Below are positions 59,602-64,000 of a stretch of DNA of 64,000 bases, piece by piece (the stretch's first letter is position 1; every line of letters starts with the position of its first letter). The notes under the pieces were generated by a model, which worked only from the letters and a program-made list of their open reading frames with translations, ran no database searches and was not told the DNA's origin. Origin of the DNA: Mesocentrotus franciscanus (taxonomy: Eukaryota; Echinodermata; Echinoidea; Camarodonta; Strongylocentrotidae); NCBI GenBank assembly GCA_037976565.1, contig CP137682.1:3284827-3348826 (forward strand). Direction: 5' to 3'. Both the position numbers and the translations under genes were made by a program.

Positions 59602-60333
59602 AAAAGTAGAATAATTTCATATGAAACTTGATTCATATTCTGTGGAAAAAGGGGACACTAAAAGGGGACAAAGTACTAAATCTGTTTAGGTTTAGGAGAA
59701 TCATTCCATAGCTTAAATGCCGTTCAACCATTCAACACTCACCCTTTTCACTGCTTTCATATCTTATGTATTTATGCCTGAGATCAATTAATATGAATGC
59801 CATATTGTTTTTATCCCTCAAATATTGCAAACCACCATTTTATACACTTTTTCTAAAATATTTGTTTGGCATTTTTAATCTTATGATATGATTCTATTTT
59901 TGTTTAATGCTCTTGTGTGATTTTTATTCTGATTTCGGTACGTTGAAATCATGATGATCAATACATACAACAATAAATAGACTGGAATTCGTCGCTGCTG
60001 ACGAATTAGGTGATCTGCAGCGGATCGATCTGAGCTGAATGACGAAGAAACTATCGCCGTACGATCAAAAATCGCTGACTAATAAAAAGCTTCTCATACA
60101 TGCAGCTCATATACTTATAGCAAAATTTGCCCTAGAAGGTGTTCCTCCTTAAAAGTGATGAAATAACTTTAAAAGGAACAAAACATGGAAGCATCTGGTT
60201 AAAATTTAATCTAACAGATATAAAACTTGACCCTCATTTGCATAATGAAGATGAACTCACTTAAACTTCGTGCAATTATAAGATTTGTTTGTCAAGTCAG
60301 AAATAATATTTAGACGAAATTTGGGAGACCTGT
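59602..60333. other. Noncoding, nothing recognised
   Basis: AT-rich flank of the right minisatellite module. Confidence 0.4.
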
Positions 60334-60464
60334 GCCCCGTCTTACAAAGAGTTACGATTGATCCAAATCAATCGTAAGTCCTCCAATCAATCGCAAGTTT
60401 GCAGTCTCCTATCTCTTATGTACAAAAAAGTTGCGATTGATATCAACTCTTTGTAAGACGGGGC
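60334..60464. mobile_element. 131-bp MITE with CCCCGTCTTACAAAGAG ends
   Basis: The left end GCCCCGTCTTACAAAGAGTT and the right end ending CTCTTTGTAAGACGGGGC are inverted. Inside, ATCAATCG/CGATTGAT motifs recur, so almost the whole element can fold into a hairpin. No coding capacity. Confidence 0.75.
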
Positions 60465-60999
60465 CCTGTTGTACATTCAAGCATAAATGGACAATACGTG
60501 TAACAGGTGACAAAATGATACCATGCAATGGACGCCTTAAACCATCATCTTCACCATTAATTTTAGGTTTAAAAGTAGGTACTGGATAAGTGTTATATTT
60601 TCTCTACTGAATATATTCATTCCACCGCTGTGAAGTTTAGTTTTATTCTACATCTAGTTGTAATTCTTTTGAAATATATATTGATTGTGTTGATTGTCTT
60701 TCGTCGCCTGCCAGCAAGAAAGCTGTTACTGCCACTGACCATACATAGCTCTCATAGGCTTCCTGCGTATATTATACCCTGCATATTTTACAGAAGATAA
60801 TCAAGAAACGGATTAATGATGTGTGCGTTTGATTTTACATTCTCGTAAGATATGAATGAGCATGGAAACAGCATCCATGTCATCTTTATTTTAACAAAGC
60901 CGTGATTTCTTTGACATTGCATTTTAATTGATACGTATCCGGATGACAATTAAATCAACAGTACTTTTACTACGTCTATATATAAATACGAAAAAATCG
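60465..60999. other. Noncoding with one dispersed repeat
   Basis: A segment at about 60708-60750 (GCAAGAAAGCTGTTACTGCC) reappears in diverged form at about 62988-63030 (GCAAGTAAGCTGTTACTGCC), indicating a dispersed element. Confidence 0.45.
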
Positions 61000-61300
61000 C
61001 CGCGGGGGGTACGAAACGGTCTATGAATGTGCTTTTTCTGACATCAAAAACGTCTTTCCTCGACCGTACCCGCCTTTGCCGTGGCGCGGGAACGGCGACA
61101 CAATTCCAAGCGGACCCGCTCCGGCAGTCCGCGTGCCACGTCGACCCCGTGGTCGCCGTCGATGTCGTTAAAGGTGGTTTCGGGGTCCCGGGGAGGACGG
61201 GCGTACGAGAGCACGGCCGGCGTTGTCCGTGCAAGGAGGCGACGAACCCGCGAGAAGTGAGGCAGCAAGGCGTGCACCCGCCCTCTGTCTAATCAATCAA
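61000..61300. other. GC- and CpG-rich island, origin unclear
   Basis: A sharp rise in G+C begins near 61000 and ends near 61290. All frames on both strands are open over much of it, as expected from GC-rich sequence, and none shows a domain I recognise. It could be a CpG island, an exon of an unknown gene, or foreign or retrocopied sequence. Confidence 0.4.
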
Positions 61301-61329
61301 AGAGATTAGATGGCAGATGACGATCTACC

Positions 61330-61541
61330 CATGTAATGTGGCGTAGAAAATACACGCTGCAACAGGTTGGCCTTCCCGTGTTAGGCATCTTGCTGTATGA
61401 TATGCTTTGTAGTCACTTCACGGGCATGCCAGAGAAATACACAGCAGGTGACAATCCACTCAGGTCATGTAGCGTAGCAAATACATGATGCGATGGGTTG
61501 GGCCTATCCCGTGTGAGGCATCTTGCTATATATATATGCAG
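61330..61541 (+). repeat. Diverged tandem duplication, offset about 136 bp
   Basis: Segments about 61330-61403 and 61466-61541 share CATGTAATGTGGCGTAGAAA / CATGTAGCGTAGCAAATACA, GGTTGG, CCCGTGT and GAGGCATCTTGCT-like motifs. Confidence 0.6.
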
Positions 61542-62069
61542 CAGCCAAACTGACGAGAACGTAATATGTTGGTTCTACGCTCACACACACAGTCGAGTTA
61601 ATTCGTACGACTTCTACAATATATTGGCACAAACCGTCCGATTTTTCGCGTAAAATCTTTACTTTGAAAATATTTATACAAATTCTGTGAACCATGCCAA
61701 CATAATTATAGTCCAAGCTTCTGCTTTATTGGTCTTTACATGAAAACTACATTAAAATCACAACAATAATAAACGCAAATAGATTGTAATTATCGAGACC
61801 ATATAACTGACGAGAAGGTAAATTCAGCGAGCTTACGTAATTTCAAATGGTTCCGCACGGCCAACTCCCGCGGTGTCAGGCCAGTCACGGCGCTCACGCC
61901 ATGCAATTTACCCTTTGGTATATTTACATCCTTCAATGTTTCATGTTTGAGCCGTGCAATTGTTGTTTTCTTTTATTTCTTTATTGAATGTGATGTGAAT
62001 GTGAGTACGGTACATGCTATTACAGAAGTGTCCAAGGAATGATAGGCCTACAGGTGGAAGGGATATAAA
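61542..62069. other. Noncoding, nothing recognised
   Basis: No exon or element supported. The CGCACGGCC...GGCCAGTCACGGCGCTCACG patch near 61855-61900 is GC-rich. Confidence 0.35.
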
Positions 62070-62242
62070 ACAAATATACAATGACTCATTCTCGGAACAA
62101 GCTAAAACTATTCGCACTCAGGAACATCAATGGTACTGTTCTCTCTCGGGCCGCGATGGCCCTCGGGAGAATATAATACGACTTGATGTTCCTTCGATGC
62201 GAATAGTTTTAGCTAGATCCTCGAGTGTCATTGTATATTTGT
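62070..62242. mobile_element. Long hairpin (inverted repeat, about 173 bp)
   Basis: The outer arms ACAAATATACAATGAC and GTCATTGTATATTTGT pair perfectly. Further in, AGCTAAAACTATTCGCA pairs with TGCGAATAGTTTTAGCT and GGAACATCAA with TTGATGTTCC. The centre (TTCTCTCGGGCC...GGCCCTCGGGAGAA) is itself nearly self-complementary. It is probably a MITE; a hairpin RNA is a second possibility. Confidence 0.65.
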
Positions 62243-63082
62243 ATATTATTTTCATTGTAGGACTAAATTAACTTAGCAATGTGTGAAAATAACCAAAATG
62301 ATAATGGGAGTGAAGTGCATGAGAACAATATTCGTATAGATAACGAGAGTGAGGATCCGGGAAAGGCCGGATAGTGAGAATAAAAGGAACGAAGTGACGA
62401 CAATAATCGTAAATAACGAAAGTGAAAACGAAAGTAAAGTCTAAAATATCTGCATCAATTTTAATTACAAATTATTGATTTCACTGTTTTCTTCCAATTT
62501 TCAAGTTTTATTACATGATACAGATAACAAAAAAAAATCAAAACGATACATGAGACAGCAAACAATTAAAGGTTGATATTCTAACGAGTAAAATATTAAT
62601 GAGAAAGAAGAAAATACCTATACAATGAAGAGAAATAATATCATCTAGCACCGAAATTATCTTTTAAAAATAATTATAATTATTATTATTTAAAAAAATT
62701 AAAAAATCAATTAAAAAAAAAATCGATAGCACATATCTATTTACAACCCCCCACCCTCCCTAGAATCCCGTGGATTTTCCAGGGGTCCCGCTAGTGTTGT
62801 TACATTTTGCAGCGCTTCCGTTTTTATCACACCACTAATAATGTGAACGATGAAATGAAAATGAGCTTCCCCGCTATTCCCATGCACGTAGAAAATAGGA
62901 AATATCTCATTTCAATTTCAATTTTGAAATCATGTCCTTATAAATTGTCCTCCCCAATATCTGGTATACAAACTACAATCCGTCGGCTGCCTGCAAGTAA
63001 GCTGTTACTGCCATTGACAATACGTCAATACAACAGCTCTATAGCTCTTACGTACGACCTTCTTGCGGGTAGCTAACGAATC
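62243..63082. other. Noncoding
   Basis: A/T-rich tracts at 62640-62735. A second copy of the GCTGTTACTGCC repeat lies at about 62988-63030. No gene. Confidence 0.4.
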
Positions 63083-63292
63083 ATTAGCGAGTTTTCGCAA
63101 CCGGCGACGCGGCCTTCTACAACGTTAATCTTAGCGGGGGGTCGCACTCAGAGCGAAAATTTCCGCGTAGCGTCCAAAGCTCCGACAGTATTCAGCCGCA
63201 TTAACGTCGGGAGTCGAGCTAGTACGGGGTGGCGAGCTCATTTAAATACCCCGTAGTCAGCACTTGCGTCGCCGTGCGAAAACTCGCTAATG
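63083..63292. mobile_element. 210-bp CpG-rich MITE
   Basis: The ends CATTAGCGAGTTTTCGCA and TGCGAAAACTCGCTAATG are perfect inverted repeats, and inner parts (GGCGACGC / GCGTCGCC) continue the pairing. No coding capacity. Confidence 0.75.
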
Positions 63293-64000
63293 TTGAAGTG
63301 AGGGGATACGTACGACGTCGCCTTTACGGAGATTTACCGTGCTGCATCAAACACTGTCAGATAATCAATCCACTGCATTCATCAATTACATCAAAATTCA
63401 TGAAAATTGTGTAGTTTGATAAATTGAGCTTGACTGTTTTTAGGAGATGGTTTAAGGTTCGAAAACAGAAGAACATAATTTTTTTGGAAAGTTTTTTTTT
63501 TCTTCTAAAGCATAAAGGTAGGCCTATACATACAATACATACATGGCAATTCCACTTACGCACAAGGCTCAAACAAAAGCCATTTAAATCTTTCTCATGG
63601 AAATCAAATACAGAAAGTCTGTTTGCAATTGTGTGTAGTTGAATGAGGATAAATTCCGGAGAAGTGTATGCGAGAAAATAAAGCTATACCTGAACAACGA
63701 TAAAGAGGACCAATTTACCGTTATACCCCAGCTAATCCAACGAGATCGACCCCAACCGACAACAGACCGAACAGAAAATTACATCACCCCAAATGGAAAA
63801 GAATCGGTCGGTTTTAAGTTAGGTCAACTGACGAATAACCGGTTTACTGATAAATATACATCACAGAATCATTACGAACAACGTAGTAAAATAGTGCAAA
63901 ATTTTTATTAGTCATAATTGCCTCCATTGTTAAAATATTATAATGTAAATGTACGTCAAAAATGTGCATCTATGCATAATAAGCCAATATTTATAGGCGT
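63293..64000. other. Noncoding; one uncharacterised 90-codon frame
   Basis: The open frame 63639-63911 encodes a charged, Gln/Asn-rich peptide with no recognised motif and no supporting splice or promoter signal. I do not call it a gene. Confidence 0.3.

Noticed and set aside
61023..61292. Protein-coding gene in the GC-rich island
   Set aside because: Frames are open on both strands because of composition; none has a recognisable domain or clear splice sites, so it is kept only as an island.
63639..63911. 90-codon frame near the right edge
   Set aside because: No motif, and composition is not clearly different from surrounding noncoding DNA.

Overview
This window is eukaryotic, AT-rich and full of introns and transposons. 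It most likely comes from a marine deuterostome invertebrate, with an echinoderm such as a sea urchin favoured. Three things point there: a DEATH-NACHT-LRR (NLR) gene of the type greatly expanded in sea urchins, a CR1/L2-type LINE carrying a 2A-like (StopGo) motif as described from Strongylocentrotus and amphioxus, and a Ty3/gypsy element with a tRNA-Leu-type primer site. Amphioxus, hemichordates and molluscs are not excluded. No bacterial-type genes, rRNA or CRISPR are present.

Layout. 1-7515: intergenic or upstream intronic DNA with an inverted-repeat element (321-1545), a tRNA-derived SINE (2445-2690, minus), a small MITE (2926-3074) and a nearly full-length but damaged CR1/L2-like LINE (3675-7515, minus). 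8008-40375: an NLR gene on the plus strand. It runs death-domain exon (8008-8312), large NACHT exon (9495-11032, two frame breaks that cancel), first LRR exon (19980-20168), six tandem 165-bp LRR exons (29585-33759), then three more LRR exons (36014-36145, 37260-37633, 40282-40375). All the junctions I could place are phase-compatible. The introns hold a complete, young Ty3/gypsy retrotransposon (11382-19540), a TTAA-flanked MITE (21017-21790), a 2.85-kb hAT-like element with an 8-bp target duplication (22321-25169) that carries a 110-bp satellite and a homopyrimidine tract, a GC-rich inverted-repeat element (26086-26848) and a dimeric tandem repeat (27579-28145).

40376-51045: noncoding DNA with another hAT-like element (41335-42747), a tRNA-derived SINE (49695-49940) and a 5'-truncated LINE (50225-50755). 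51046-59601: two modules, each made of about 310 bp of unique sequence plus an array of 33-bp repeats, in opposite orientation. Between them lie the last three exons of a gene I do not recognise (52764-55644). 59602-64000: no gene; three compact hairpin/MITE elements and one GC-rich island.

Most striking is the six-copy LRR exon array. Its copies differ almost only at amino-acid-changing positions, while the introns between them are nearly identical, which is the expected mark of diversifying selection on a recognition surface. Every exon is 165 bp and phase 0, so any combination keeps the frame. Second is the inverted pair of minisatellite modules bracketing host exons. Many single-base frame breaks, at least five of them in short homopolymer runs of an element whose LTRs differ at only 2 of 570 positions, suggest that part of the apparent gene damage is consensus error in the assembly.
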